Part shown: positions 1 through 10,420 of the stretch, piece after piece
How positions within the stretch are numbered: the first letter of the stretch is position 1
Layout of the letters: each line of letters opens with the position of its first letter
Source of the DNA: Symsagittifera roscoffensis
Lineage: Eukaryota; Xenacoelomorpha; Acoela; Convolutidae
Length of the DNA stretch: 60,000 bases
Assembly (NCBI RefSeq): GCF_963678635.1
Contig: NC_087066.1
Location: forward strand, 19,749,996-19,809,995
Reading direction: 5' to 3'
Program-made: the position numbers and the translations under genes
Notes under the pieces: model-generated
Database searches by the model: none
What the model saw: only the letters and a program-made list of their open reading frames with translations
Told to the model about the DNA's origin: nothing

Positions 1-136
1 TTTCTGAAGTTTATTCGGCATTGGAAGTCCATACTTTTCTAAAGTTCATTCGGCATTGGAAGTTCATACTTTTCTGAACTTTATTCGGCATTGGAAGTCC
101 ATATTTTTCTGAAGTTTATTCGGCATTGGAAGTCCA
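1..136. repeat. 35-bp tandem repeat, about 3.9 copies, cut by window edge
   Basis: Units start at 1, 36, 71 and 106 and each contains ATTCGGCATTGGAAGT. They differ by only a few bases. The array starts at the first base of the window, so it probably continues to the left and its full copy number is unknown. It looks like a minisatellite or the edge of a satellite block. Confidence 0.9.
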
Positions 137-545
137 AAAAAAGGAATTTAATTCTGTTTCTGCCAGTAAAATTTTATTATTCTATGCTGAAGTTTCAGCG
201 TTTGCTAAGGGATTCATCTAAGGATATCTGACAAAACGCAGAATTTAAACCTTATGATTTGAACCTCGCCGCATTATCTGACTTAAGTTGGAGAATCTAA
301 TTCTCATACAGGTTGGACATCTGATATTTGGTTTTATATTTCTCTGAGGCCTTAGGCCTGTTGAGCGTTGCCATCTCAACGTATCATTTTTTGCGATTAT
401 ACGAATGGAGCAGAAAAATGGTAAATTTTACATTTGCCTTATCAATTATGTATCCATCCTTCGTGAGTTTTCTGATTTCGATTTTCTGATTTAGCTCCTG
501 TTTCAGTGTGGATATCCTTCATGTGAATTGGAGCAAGACGAGATT
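137..545. other. Unassigned sequence
   Basis: I see no convincing ORF, RNA gene or transposon end here. It lies between the 35-bp array and the first copy of repeat R. Confidence 0.5.
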
Positions 546-1000
546 TGAAAATGTGTAAATATTTTCTAAAATTATTTCGACTCAATATTGATACTGAGTT
601 AGGACCGATGTGGTTAACTCATAGAGTAATTTCGGATAGGGTACGCCGTCTGCTCGTCACGCTATCTTATTTTCGGCCGGATAGATTCGTGCAATTTCTT
701 AGACTAATACCGATCCTAGTCTTACTCTTATACTTACTAGTCTTAGGGTGTTTAACTAGTCTCTGCTAGGCTCAATAGATCTAGGGTATACTGGTTTATT
801 GCGGCTGCTGAAGTTCTCTTGGAGAGGCAACTAATTTCTAAGTTAAATTCAAATCTCTCTGGTGCTGAAAATACAAGTAGTTTCAGCACTTACAAATAAG
901 TGGGTTGTTAGTTAGATGGATTATGATTGGTTAATATTAAATATCTTACAGTGGTAAAACATAAATTTATCCAATTATAAAATATAGTTTAGATCAGGTT
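546..1000 (+). repeat. Dispersed repeat R, copy 1 (divergent, internally deleted)
   Basis: From about 605 this matches the other five R copies (2085, 29869, 33697, 39523 and 44759). Shared landmarks are TTCGGCCGGATAGATTC, TGCTAGGCTCAATAGATC and the end TTTAGATCAGGTTC. The first ~60 bases differ and a segment present in the other copies is missing. The Leu-rich reading frame across R is not convincing as protein, because it comes from a pyrimidine-rich stretch. Family unknown; an LTR or a non-autonomous element are both possible. Confidence 0.8.
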
Positions 1001-1099
1001 CTCAAATATTTCAAAAAAGTCCCAATAGATCTGCTAATATTTGCGACATATCTCTTTTGAGGCATTGGCTTCTTCATTGCGGAAAGTAGGTAACGTTTT

Positions 1100-1345
1100 C
1101 AGGGGCGGATCTAGGATTTTCTCGAGGGGGGCAGATTTTCAAAAAAATTCGAAAGTTTTGTCGACCTTTTTTTTTGGGTCGACCGAATTGATTTTTCGAG
1201 TTCTCCCTAAGCTCGGTTTAGTCCCTGTTTTGGTCAATTTTTCTGAGCCGCCAATTTTATTGCGCCGCCAAATTTTTGGGTCGGCAGGGGGTCGAATCAC
1301 TGAGGGGGTGAGGGGGGGTTTAGTCGGCCTAGGTGCAAAATTAGT
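1100..1345 (+). mobile_element. Possible hAT-like terminal sequence or MITE fragment
   Basis: The segment opens with CAGGGGCGGATCTAGGATTT, the kind of terminus common in non-autonomous hAT-type elements of animals, and continues with G-rich blocks. It contains a small hairpin, GTCGACC around a T tract followed by GGTCGAC. I could not find a matching inverted terminus or an 8-bp target duplication on the right, so this is a truncated copy or a chance match. Confidence 0.35.
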
Positions 1346-2080
1346 TTTGTGTGACGCACAATGTCGCAATTTTTTGGTTTTGTCTTTGATTCACTTCTGT
1401 GTTGCTATGAGACTTCTGTGTTGCTATGATCGCATCATACCCATTTTGATTCCCAATGGTCGCAAAATAAGTCCCCAACTTCAGCTCGGAACTTGTGAGC
1501 CTACCGTGGAATTTGTAAGCCAACTTGGAAAGCAATTACTCTTCACGCTTCAACTGATAACAACAAAGGTGATATGAGAAGCCTCTGAAATGATTTGTAA
1601 GGAAAAGTAAGAGCAAAAATCCAAATGTACTAAAGCAAAATGTCCATTAGCAATTTAAAAAGCACCACCAAAAACCATTTTCAAACTAATCCATGGTGCA
1701 GATATATGAGAGCATATCTGCAAATCTTGAAAGCAGTTTCTAAAAATCAGATCTGCAAAACTGCGATATAGCTACATTGGACAGTTTGAGTCTAAATTGC
1801 TTAACTTTTTATTTGTATGAATCATAACGAATATAATAACAAGACTGCTATATAGCCAGCTGAGGCCCTTTTGACCATGCCGTGACTACTTTGTCTACCA
1901 TGCCGCGACTAATTTTTTGACAATCGCGACCGAGATACATTATTCCCAGACTCAGTCTGCGACTTAAGTTTTGACCATTTCAACCTTTGCGAACTTTGAA
2001 GTTGCTTTTAAACTACATACTGCCCAGGTCGAGGTCCACAACTAAATTTTCAACTATCGTATAACATTTCAATAAAGGTC
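1346..2080. other. Unassigned sequence with a short tandem duplication
   Basis: The only structure I see is ACTTCTGTGTTGCTATGA, present twice in tandem at about 1391-1428, and a loose duplication of ACCATGCCG near 1876-1903. There are no gene-like ORFs. Confidence 0.4.
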
Positions 2081-2594
2081 CAATTATCGTATAACATTTT
2101 GAAAAAGTTTTGTCTAATTTCTTATCTATTTTTGGTTAGTTCTAAGCTATTAAGGTCTTATTCGAGACTCATGGTCGCACCAGATGAGTTAGATCTGATG
2201 TGGTTAACTCATAGAGTAATTTCGGATAGGGTACACCGTCTGCTCGTCACGCTATCTTATTTTCGGCCGGATAGATTCGTGCAATTTCTTAGTCTAATAC
2301 CGATCCTAGTCTTACTCTTATACTTACTAGTCTTAGGGTGTTTAACTAGTCTCTGCTAGGCTCAATAGATCTAGGGTATACTGGTTTATTGCGGCTGCTG
2401 AAGTTCTCTTGGAGAGGCAACTAATTTCTAAGTTAAATTCAAATCTCTCTGGTGCTGAAAATACAAGTAGTTTCAGCATTTACAAATAAGTGGGTTGTTA
2501 GTTAGATGGATTATGATTGGTTAATATTAAATATTTTACAGTGGTAAAATATCCAATTTATCCAATTATAAAATGTAGTTTAGATCAGGTTCCA
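2081..2594 (+). repeat. Dispersed repeat R, copy 2
   Basis: Full-length copy, by eye roughly 95 percent identical to those inside the tandem units. It starts near ATCGTATAACATTTT and ends at GATCAGGTTCCA. It carries the imperfect hairpin arms TGCTGAAA and TTTCAGCA near 2450-2480. It lies in the same orientation as the copies right of the Ty3-like element, so the pair formally flanks that element. I found no primer binding site or polypurine tract next to it. Confidence 0.85.
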
Positions 2595-4131
2595 CCCATC
2601 CCGGGTTTGCAGAGTTTTTTTAGAACTATCTTTCTGCAATTTGAAGGATGGATGATGAACGTTGGTATTTGGCGAACATCATTTTCTTGTCCGGTTCCTC
2701 TTGGAGAAGAACGTTCCAGGACGCTGGAATTAGGGACATGAAATTGTTACGTCGTCTTTCGACAACGACTGTGATCCCCAATGAAATCAATCCGATTTCA
2801 AAATGGTTTGCTATGACAGGTTTTTCTGTATTATGTAGAGAACTTGTTTTGTGTTCAACCTCGTCTGGGAATGGCGTGGAGATCGTGTGTGGAAGGGATG
2901 CCTCGTAACTCGGATCTGTACGTATACTTGAACATCGAGGTGGTCATTGGTCTGGTTCAATGAAGTCCTTTTCTGCGAAGTCAAGTCGTACTCTAAGTCC
3001 TTTGAGTTGTGATTGTGGACGGCATATCGGTTGTGATTAGCCATTCTTTGTTCGAGTGTGATGGGATCATCTAGTCTTTGGATGTTCGTCTTTGTTGTTG
3101 TGTGTTGATCTATATACTGCAAAGTATGATTTACATTTTATAAAATTATGTTAGTTCGGTTTTTTAATCATGAATTTAGTTGATTATTAAAAATAGAAGT
3201 GTGGTCACAAAGCGTGGATGTAGCGCGGTGGGTTAGGCCGGCTATAGAGCATGCTCAGGACGTCCTCTCTGGTGGGTTAGGCCAGGAGTGGGAGTATGAT
3301 TTCGTGCGGTTTCTGTGAGAGGTCCTGTTATGTGATAACGTTTTATGTTGGGTTTATGGTGGTCTTTCTTATGTTCCGTTGGTTGTGTCCTTTTTTCAAA
3401 AATCAAATTGTTTTTAGTATGGGTTTGTCTTGCGACTTTTTTGTGTTTTATTATTTCTTTCTTAGACTTTATAATAGTCTTCAAAAGAATAAATTATCCA
3501 GTTTTATACTGGGTTAATTTGGTTTGGGTACCGTTGGTTTTCTTTTCTTAGTCATGCTCTTATTTTATGATTTGTGGTGTTTAGTAAGCTGCGTTGGTTA
3601 GTTTGGTTTAGTATATAATTCCTTTCCAACCGGGTTAAAGGAAAGCTTGAAACTTGTTATCGTGTGTTAGAGTTGTTGAGTGTGAAAACTTGAAACGTAA
3701 AATCATTATTTAAACAATTCTTCGTGGGCGAGCTGTGCGAGTTTGGATAGAATTCCTGTGTGATTGGATGAAAATATCAAAAGGTTAGTACTGCATTTTC
3801 ATTTTATCAATTTATTACATAGAATTTCAATTTTACTGCGTTTGAGGGAAATTTTAAAGTTATAAATTTTCATTGTATTCAATTTTACTGCTTCATGGGA
3901 AAATAATTTATAGATTAATTTACTACATTTGGTTTGAATTTTATTACATTATTTAGTGCAAGATATTAATGAATTTTAGAAGAATTTTAACAAGTTTGTA
4001 TTTTTATTTTTTTTTCTGTTTTTGTAGGTGATCGTGGTATAAAGACAAGAAATATAAATGAAACATGAATAAAAAATAGTTAGTACTAATTAAATTTATT
4101 AGTGGAGAGTAGTGTAAATTATACTTACCTG
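2595..4131. other. Unassigned; probable 3' end and flank of the Ty3-like element
   Basis: No gene is recognisable. The strand bias typical of the element (plus strand rich in T and G) appears from about 3200 rightward, so the element's 3' untranslated end probably lies here. A purine-rich minus-strand tract at about 3997-4025 could be a polypurine tract. I found no matching LTR pair. GGTGGGTTAGGCC occurs twice at 3230-3285. On the plus strand AAG/GTTAGT at 3784 and TTTTTGTAG at 4028 would make a plausible intron, but no coding exons support it. Confidence 0.4.
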
Positions 4132-5598
4132 TTAATCGTCTGGGAAAAAGCCGTGGGGGAAAATGTCGTGTATCATATCTGATGTTGTTAGTAATTCGGC
4201 TAGTATGCGAATGATGTTTTTAGTTTGGAGCAGTGGCCAAAGCAATTGAAGTGCTTTAATGGTAGTTAGTTCTTCGGTGCCTACTGCAAACTCGTAAGGT
4301 GTGTTTTGAATGAGGTTATATATTTTGTGATTATATTTAGTATTGTGAATGAATTCTAATATTGGTATTTCTATAGGCTCGATAAATTCATGCGCGATAA
4401 GGAAGGGTCTGGATTCTTCGGCGTTAAAGGTCTTGGTGATGGGACAAAATATATACATTTGTGGTATTGGGTCATAATTGCGGAGGATGCCGTGGAGGTT
4501 AGTATCCTTGATGCAATAAGTGAAATTAAGGAAAAATGGTGATGTGTATTTCGAGTTAAGAAACTGAAAACGATGGTGTGGTTGTCTTGATGGAGTATGC
4601 AAATCAAAATGATTTTGTATGAAACGATAGTATGTATATATGTGAGTCTGTTTAGTGCGTAACATAATATCGCAGGAACAGTGCAAATCGCGTTCATGTG
4701 GTGCAAGGAAGTGAAAGGTTAGTGAAAATAACTGAAATTTGTCTTTGAAACTTTCGTAAGCTTGAATATCATTTAGTGCTTCAGAAATGATGTGATCATA
4801 ATTTCTATCAAAAATTTTAAGTGTGAATACATATGACGTTTTGATGAAAAATTTTTCTGTTAGTTGTGGGTTAGCGAAGCGATCTTTATCTAAAAAATGG
4901 TCTTGATTAGTTCGGATGATATTATGGTCGTAATATTCTATTGTAAATTCGTTAGCTCGGGGTGCAGTGAATGTTTTTAGAAATTTTTTATATCCTACAT
5001 AAGTAAATTGTCTAGGTGTTAGTGTTGCGGTGTGTCTATATAACATAGTTTTGTTCTTTTCTATGTCGTCATGAGTACTAGATAGTGGCAGGCAAAGGGG
5101 GTTAGTAAAATGATAATAAGCTGTCCAATGAATTGTGGGCTTTAAAACATGTTCATCTACGAAACTACGTGTGTCATTAGTGTCGTTAGGTGTATTTAAT
5201 GTATATTGTGGAAATGAGGGTAAGGTGATTGCTAGAAAATCTTTCGTGTTGGTGTGTTGTGGGTGATTAATATATTCGCAGGCTGTTCCTGGTTTGGTCG
5301 GGAATGGATGATTCGGGAATTTTCTTTTAAAAGTGCGATAAGCTCGGTTAGTGCTACTAGGTGTTTCGGTGGATGTGGATGATTGTGCTAACGATGCAGT
5401 GTAAGCTGAGGAGGGTGTAGGAGTAGGTGGGTTTGAGAATTCTATTGTGGATGAAAGTTGATGTTTTGTGAGGGTGTTAGGGTGTATTAACTGTTGTTGT
5501 AGGGTAATAAAATTATCGAGTTCCTGAGAAATTTGGGGGGTATCTGGAGAATTATTATATGATCGGTCGGAATGAAGTGGAGAGTAGGTTGGGGTCAC
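4132..5598 (-). CDS. Unrecognised 488-codon ORF downstream of the envelope-like ORF
   Basis: I do not recognise this protein. Its first ~90 residues are Pro/Ser/Thr-rich and look disordered. The rest is a mixed, aromatic-rich sequence (for example FTYVGYKKFLKTF) with a CSC motif about 310 residues in, ending in FPHGFFPDD. No transmembrane segment is obvious. The frame is open for 1.47 kb although the adjacent envelope-like ORF has several stops. There is no ATG at the start: 5598 is GTG, overlapping the upstream TGA by four bases, and the frame stays open upstream to a TAG near 5735. It might be reached by splicing or frameshifting, or it may once have been fused to the upstream frame. A perfect splice-donor match (CAG/GTAAGT, minus strand) begins just after the stop. 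Confidence 0.6.
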   Translation of the reverse strand: MTPTYSPLHSDRSYNNSPDTPQISQELDNFITLQQQLIHPNTLTKHQLSSTIEFSNPPTPTPSSAYTASLAQSSTSTETPSSTNRAYRTFKRKFPNHPFPTKPGTACEYINHPQHTNTKDFLAITLPSFPQYTLNTPNDTNDTRSFVDEHVLKPTIHWTAYYHFTNPLCLPLSSTHDDIEKNKTMLYRHTATLTPRQFTYVGYKKFLKTFTAPRANEFTIEYYDHNIIRTNQDHFLDKDRFANPQLTEKFFIKTSYVFTLKIFDRNYDHIISEALNDIQAYESFKDKFQLFSLTFHFLAPHERDLHCSCDIMLRTKQTHIYTYYRFIQNHFDLHTPSRQPHHRFQFLNSKYTSPFFLNFTYCIKDTNLHGILRNYDPIPQMYIFCPITKTFNAEESRPFLIAHEFIEPIEIPILEFIHNTKYNHKIYNLIQNTPYEFAVGTEELTTIKALQLLWPLLQTKNIIRILAELLTTSDMIHDIFPHGFFPDD

Positions 5599-8155
5599 TT
5601 GCGAAGCATAAGGAGTGGAAACGGATGGGAGTGAATTATTTGTCGGGATTGGTTGAAAAGGGGGTTTTGAAAAAACTGAGGAGTTGGTCTGAAAATTATT
5701 TGATGGAGATGCTGTATGGGACTTTGTGGTATATTTGGTCTAGAATTTGGGTTTTTTGTTATTGCTAGGTTTCGGATATTACGTGGGACTAATGATAATG
5801 GATGGTTTTGTGGTAGGGGTGGCAACTGTGGTGCGGTAGGTGTTACTTCTATATTATTATGTTCTTCGTCGTAAGTGTTCTGTCTTGTCGCTATTTTTGT
5901 GTTATATTCTTTTATTTGTGCGTCTAGAAGTATTTTGTTTATTAATGATGAAAAAATTCCAAAAAATCCCGCAAACAGTATGCGTGCTACACTTGCTTGT
6001 CTATTTACTTGTGTGTGTATAGCGCATGTGTTATAGATTCCTTTTAAGAGTGAGAAAAGAAATCCTATAAAGTTAAGCATTGCGTATAAGATAGTTAATT
6101 TTTCTAAGATGTAATAGGGCCATCCTAGAAAATCTAGAATTTCATTTTTAAGGGTAACAAAACTGAAAATATTTATAGGTGAAATATCTTGTGGTCTGTA
6201 TTTTTCACCGTTTAGATATATATAGTCTTTAATGTCTTTAAAATATCCGCTATAATCTTGTGTATAAAAATCTGCAAATCCTGCGGTTTCGGCAAGTTTT
6301 CTTAAATTTTGATCAATTGACTGTCTTTGTATAGTGTCCAATTGTGTTAATAATTCTTGGAATTGTTGTGTTCTAATATTTGGGTTACGAGCAATAGCTC
6401 TGATGCTTTCGGGTGAAAAATTTTTGAGTGGTTGCATTAACGTAGCGTATGGAGTAAGGAGATAATATTTATCTTCATCAGGATTCAATTATACTACATT
6501 AAGGCTATTTTCTGATCCACATGGGACTGCGGTATCCCAAAAATATGTTCGTCAACAAAATGTACTTTATTTTTCTAGAAAATAGGGATTCTTTTATAAC
6601 AACGTTTATCTTCAAAAACATATAGTGGTGATACTTTTTTGGTACAAGTATAAAACCATAAAATATTTCCTTCGTAGTCAAGAAAATTTGATCTTTTTCC
6701 TGACAATAAGTATCCTGCGTAGGGTATTTTTAATACTGCTAGTGCGAGTGATTGTAGGATTTGTGTCCGTTCTAATTCGCATAATTGGTGAAGTGTTTCT
6801 AATTCGGAGAGTGACATTTCTTAAAAAATTCGGCTAATTGTGTAGTCTAACTTCATATCTAAGTGAATATCATAGTGGATATTACCAAAATAGGTGTTAT
6901 TCATTAGTGATAAATCTTGTAAACGTGTACTTCTACTGTCATGTGGCTTTAGTTTTCCAACAGGTTGACCTGTGCTTTTTTGAAAGTTAACTGGTATGTA
7001 TGATGTTCCTTCGTTTAGAGGGTGACCTGTGGCATAAGGGTCAAATTTTATTTTTCCAGTGGTCATGTCGAAACCTTTTTCGTATTCAACTAGTATTTCA
7101 GAATATTGTGTTTTGTAAAGCGGGTTTCTGTATTTGCATGCAATTTCTGTTTCTTGATATATTTGGAAACCTGTTAATTGATTTTCTATATTATGGATAT
7201 TTCTAAAATCAGTACTTTGTTTTCGGGATGGATTGACTTGTTCGTATGGAATTGATTCTATAAAATATTTTTCGTGAAATTTTATCATTCGAGCGTGTAT
7301 TTTCGCTACTTGAAATGTTGTGCATGTATCTTCGGGAAACCAAACAATTGTTGCTTGTGTCCGAGTTGTAGGGTCACAATAACCTTGATCGTTTTTGCAA
7401 GGTAATCTAATTCCTTGATAGATCATTGTGTTGTCTGATAAATCTCGTGTGAGTTGTACTTTTTCGAGTTGTATTTTCCAATCGAAAAACATTATTTCTT
7501 GATTTCCTTTATTTTTTGTGTCTGCTTTGCAGTTTGAGGAATTATTTATTCCAATGTGTGGTATCCAGTGTTTATCGTGCATGTCATAAGTTAATCTTCC
7601 GTGTGCGCCGTTGTAAGGGTATTTTTAATCTAGTTTTATATGTCCTTGATATCTTTCAAGTTCTGCTTGATGTACAGAATCGGCAAAGACTTGAAAATGT
7701 ACTATTTTTCTGTCCGTGTTTTTATTTCTTGTGATGTTTAGTCTGAGTAGTTCGTTTTTACAATCATCGGGGTTTAGATGTAGAAGTCGTTCTATATTAC
7801 TTTGGTAGAATGATTCGTGATCAAGTCGGTTTTTATTTCCGTTTGAAACTTGTGAACAATGTACTTTCTTTTCGGAAAATGTTGCTGTAAATTTATATCC
7901 TGCGACTGTTGTTGCTCGGGCTTTTGAATACAGTGTCGCTATTACATTTGTAGTTTCTATAGCTTGTGGTTCTGTTTGGCATTGTGATACTTGATTTATT
8001 GCATATTTGTGTAGTGTTTTTTGTTCGTTTTCTTCACAATCGTAGTGTGTTACTAATAAATCCTGGGGTCCTGTGCGAGGAGAAGGATTTGTGTTCTGAT
8101 CGGAAAATATTAGAAAAAAGATGTGTTGAAATGTTAAAATTTTCAGAATATACAT
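5595..8155 (-). pseudogene. Envelope-like glycoprotein ORF, interrupted by stops and a frameshift
   Basis: It starts with ATG at 8155 and a hydrophobic leader (residues 1-18, FFLIF core) typical of a signal peptide. A Cys-containing ectodomain follows. The last open segment has two hydrophobic stretches at about 6107-6041 and 5981-5921, consistent with membrane anchoring. Position after pol and this layout suggest an envelope protein; I cannot assign a named family. The frame is interrupted by TAA at 7625-7627, TAA at 6821-6823, TAG at 6575-6577 and TAA at 6489-6491. A frame change also lies between about 6575 and 6490, near a run of T at 6541. The first 13 bases overlap the end of the Pro-rich ORF upstream. 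This copy cannot make a full-length product. Confidence 0.65.
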
Positions 8156-9247
8156 GTGTATGATAATCCTGAGTTTGGGTTATAAAATGTGATGTAACCA
8201 ATTGGGTTTTTGGTGTATCTGTCGTACTTATATATCACTTCAATTGTTATAAATGGTGGTGGTAGCGATTGAGCTGTTATATTTGGTGGATTTAATAGGT
8301 AGGGATGTTGAACAATATTGTTAAGTTTGATCGTGATTTCGAATTTTAATTGAAGACTATTTTGTTGGAGTATTTGGATATTGTTTTCACGAATGTCTTC
8401 GTGGATATCTTGTCTATATTGCAGTCTATTGAGTGCCCAACTAAGGAGTCGGTTACTTTCTTGATGTTGTCCAAATAATGGTGGGGGTGCTGTGAATGTA
8501 TTCCAATCTAATCTTAAAGGGATATTTGTTGATGATTGTTCTCGATATCTAGCGTCGAGGTTATTTAGAAAATTTAAAGGGAAAGGCGTCGGTAAAATCT
8601 GGCTGAATGATGGTGTTGATGGTAGTGATAATGTTTCTGGTAGTGATGATGATGTTGTTGTATCCGTAGAAATATCTATTGGGTCGTTTACTAAGTTTGG
8701 TTCAACTTGTGTAAATGAGTGCGTTGTCCAATATGGTAGTCGTGCTGTGAGATTGGGGGGGGGGGGGGGGGTTAAAGGGATTTTCACGTATTTGTTCAGA
8801 TGTTGGTGTTGAACCTAAGTATTCTGAGGGTATACTTGAGGTGCTACGTTGTGAAAGGAGTGGGGGAGTTTCTGGTAATGTACTATTTGGGTTTTCTGGA
8901 GTAATTGGTGTTGGTGATTGGGGTATGTCAAAATGAAATCGGGGGGTTTGAAAATTTCTATTTCGTCGTGGATGTATAAATTGTCTATTTATTTCAACTG
9001 TATTTTGGTTTTGACTAATGTTTCTTATTCTACTTAACTCTTGTGGTAATGTTGGGTATAAGTTATATGTTGGTTCACTTAGGGGTGCCTGTCGCTGAAC
9101 TGGTTCTAATGGTTCGGATAAGCGAGCGTGTCGTTCTTCAAAAGTGTATGGGTTATCTTGGAAAGAGATTCGTGTGGATGTTTGGGGGTTTTGGGTAGTT
9201 GTAGGTATTGTCGGGTTTTCTTGGGATGATGTCGGTGAAGTTGTTGG
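8143..9247 (-). pseudogene. Pro/Ser/Thr-rich ORF before the envelope-like ORF, frame broken at a G17 tract
   Basis: I do not recognise this product. The 3' part (8143-8787) holds Pro/Thr-rich sequence, then a more globular C-terminus ending YNPNSGLSYTCIF, whose stop overlaps the envelope-like ATG. The 5' part reads openly from a TAA at 9248-9250 but in another frame. The switch falls in the run of 17 G (C on the coding strand) at 8755-8771. No ATG is visible near the 5' end, so expression would need splicing. The homopolymer may be a real slippage mutation or a sequencing length error. Confidence 0.45.
8755..8771. repeat. Homopolymer of 17 G
   Basis: An uninterrupted run of 17 G on the plus strand. 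It encodes Pro codons on the minus strand and separates two frames of the Pro-rich ORF. Its exact length decides whether that ORF is open. Confidence 0.95.
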
Positions 9248-9282
9248 TTAGCAATTTTTGAAAGTATTTTGATTGATTTTTT

Positions 9283-9468
9283 CTATTGGAAAAATTTATG
9301 TTTATTGTAGTATTCTTCAATGAAAAGAATTAAAAGGATTGTTGCTAAAGCGAATGTGATTATTGCCTTTTTTATACATTCGCACATTGTCAATATTAGG
9401 GATGATAAAAATGTAATAAAAATTACAAATAGTAAAAAAATATCTGTTTCCTCTAAAAATTGTTCGAA
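9283..9468 (-). CDS. Short hydrophobic ORF, two predicted membrane segments
   Basis: About 61 codons ending in TAG at 9283-9285. Two hydrophobic stretches are visible, around LLFVIFITFLSSLIL and AIITFALATILLILFI, separated by a charged CECIKK turn. The same frame continues upstream past a TGA at 9469-9471, so this may be the membrane-spanning end of a longer, broken ORF. No ATG is near its start. It lies between pol and the Pro-rich ORF of the Ty3-like element, where accessory genes are unexpected. Confidence 0.35.
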   Translation of the reverse strand, partial: FEQFLEETDIFLLFVIFITFLSSLILTMCECIKKAIITFALATILLILFIEEYYNKHKFFQ

Positions 9469-9557
9469 TCATTTAAATAAACTTTGGGTTATCGTACCAG
9501 TGAATGGTGAATGATTTGGGAAAGTTGGAGATATATTTCAAATAGGGAAAAGAAAAT

Positions 9558-9710
9558 TTAAAAAATGTTGCAAAAAATGATTAAAATTATTATAAAAGCT
9601 TCAAATGTATCAAATAGAAATATGAATAAAAGTTTAAGTATTATGAAAAATGTTATGAAAATGTTGAAAATTGTATTTTTAAAGATATTGACTGATCGAG
9701 AGAAGAGCAT
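9558..9710 (-). CDS. 50-codon hydrophobic ORF
   Basis: ATG at 9710 and TAA at 9558. After a short polar start (MLFSRSVNIFKN) nearly all the rest is Ile/Phe/Leu, with a likely hairpin of two membrane helices broken by DTFEA. The strand is AT-rich, so chance is a real alternative. Its neighbour at 9283-9468 is also hydrophobic, which makes the pair worth noting. Confidence 0.3.
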   Translation of the reverse strand: MLFSRSVNIFKNTIFNIFITFFIILKLLFIFLFDTFEAFIIILIIFCNIF

Positions 9711-10420
9711 TTAAGAAATGATTTCTTTGTCGAATATTTTTTGTTGTTTGAGGCGAGATTCAAGTGTGGTCGAGTTATTTATTGATTTTTTGACAAGTGA
9801 GTTGAGTTTTGTGAAAAGTTGTTGGGGGCTTATTTTATGGTGTTCGGGAGGTCTTCTTTGCTTTATTTTTATTTGTCAGGTGATCTGGGGTATTTTTGAA
9901 ATTTTTGTACTTTAGGCCAAATGAATACGGTCGTATTTTTACTTTAGGCTAATTTACCATTTTTGGTTGGAGGGTTTTTGAGGTCTGAGTTGGGAAAATA
10001 TTGTTGATCTTTGCGTTATTAGATAAGGGAGGGCTATGATATTATGGTGGTATTTATTTTAGTTGCCAAGTTTGAGCGGTTTGCTTATTTTTGACCTGGA
10101 GGTTGTAAAGTTATAGTTATAGATATGCCTGGAGTTTAATATCTTTCGTCTAATAGGTTGGTGTTATAGTTATAGAAGGTGACGGATTGAATGAATCCTA
10201 TTGGCTGAATCTGAACTAGAATTGTTGCGTGTTTTGTCAGCATGTTATTTGGAAAAATGAAAGTTCAATATGATCCAGAGGTGCAAGGATTATTAATTTT
10301 AAAATTAAAGTTGTTTTTGAAATTCATATTTCTTTAATATTTTAGATTGTGGGATGAATGTTTTGTAGTTTTTACTAGGTTGATTTCTAAGTCGTGATGA
10401 TTCTCTATGTTCTGATTTCT
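9711..10420 (-). other. Region between pol end and small ORFs of the Ty3-like element
   Basis: A minus-strand frame of about 50 codons without ATG, rich in Lys/Gln and ending near 9715, looks mildly protein-like (EHHKISPQQLFTKLNS). The remainder shows no convincing ORF. It may be the remains of another accessory exon or the splice region for env-type transcripts. Confidence 0.3.

Noticed and set aside
3784-4028. Plus-strand spliced gene over the 3' end of the Ty3-like element
   Set aside because: Splice-site matches are good but no coding exons or start codon context support a transcript.
8492-8812. Plus-strand Asp/Gly/Ser/Val-rich ORF
   Set aside because: It is the antisense shadow of the Pro/Thr-rich minus-strand ORF.
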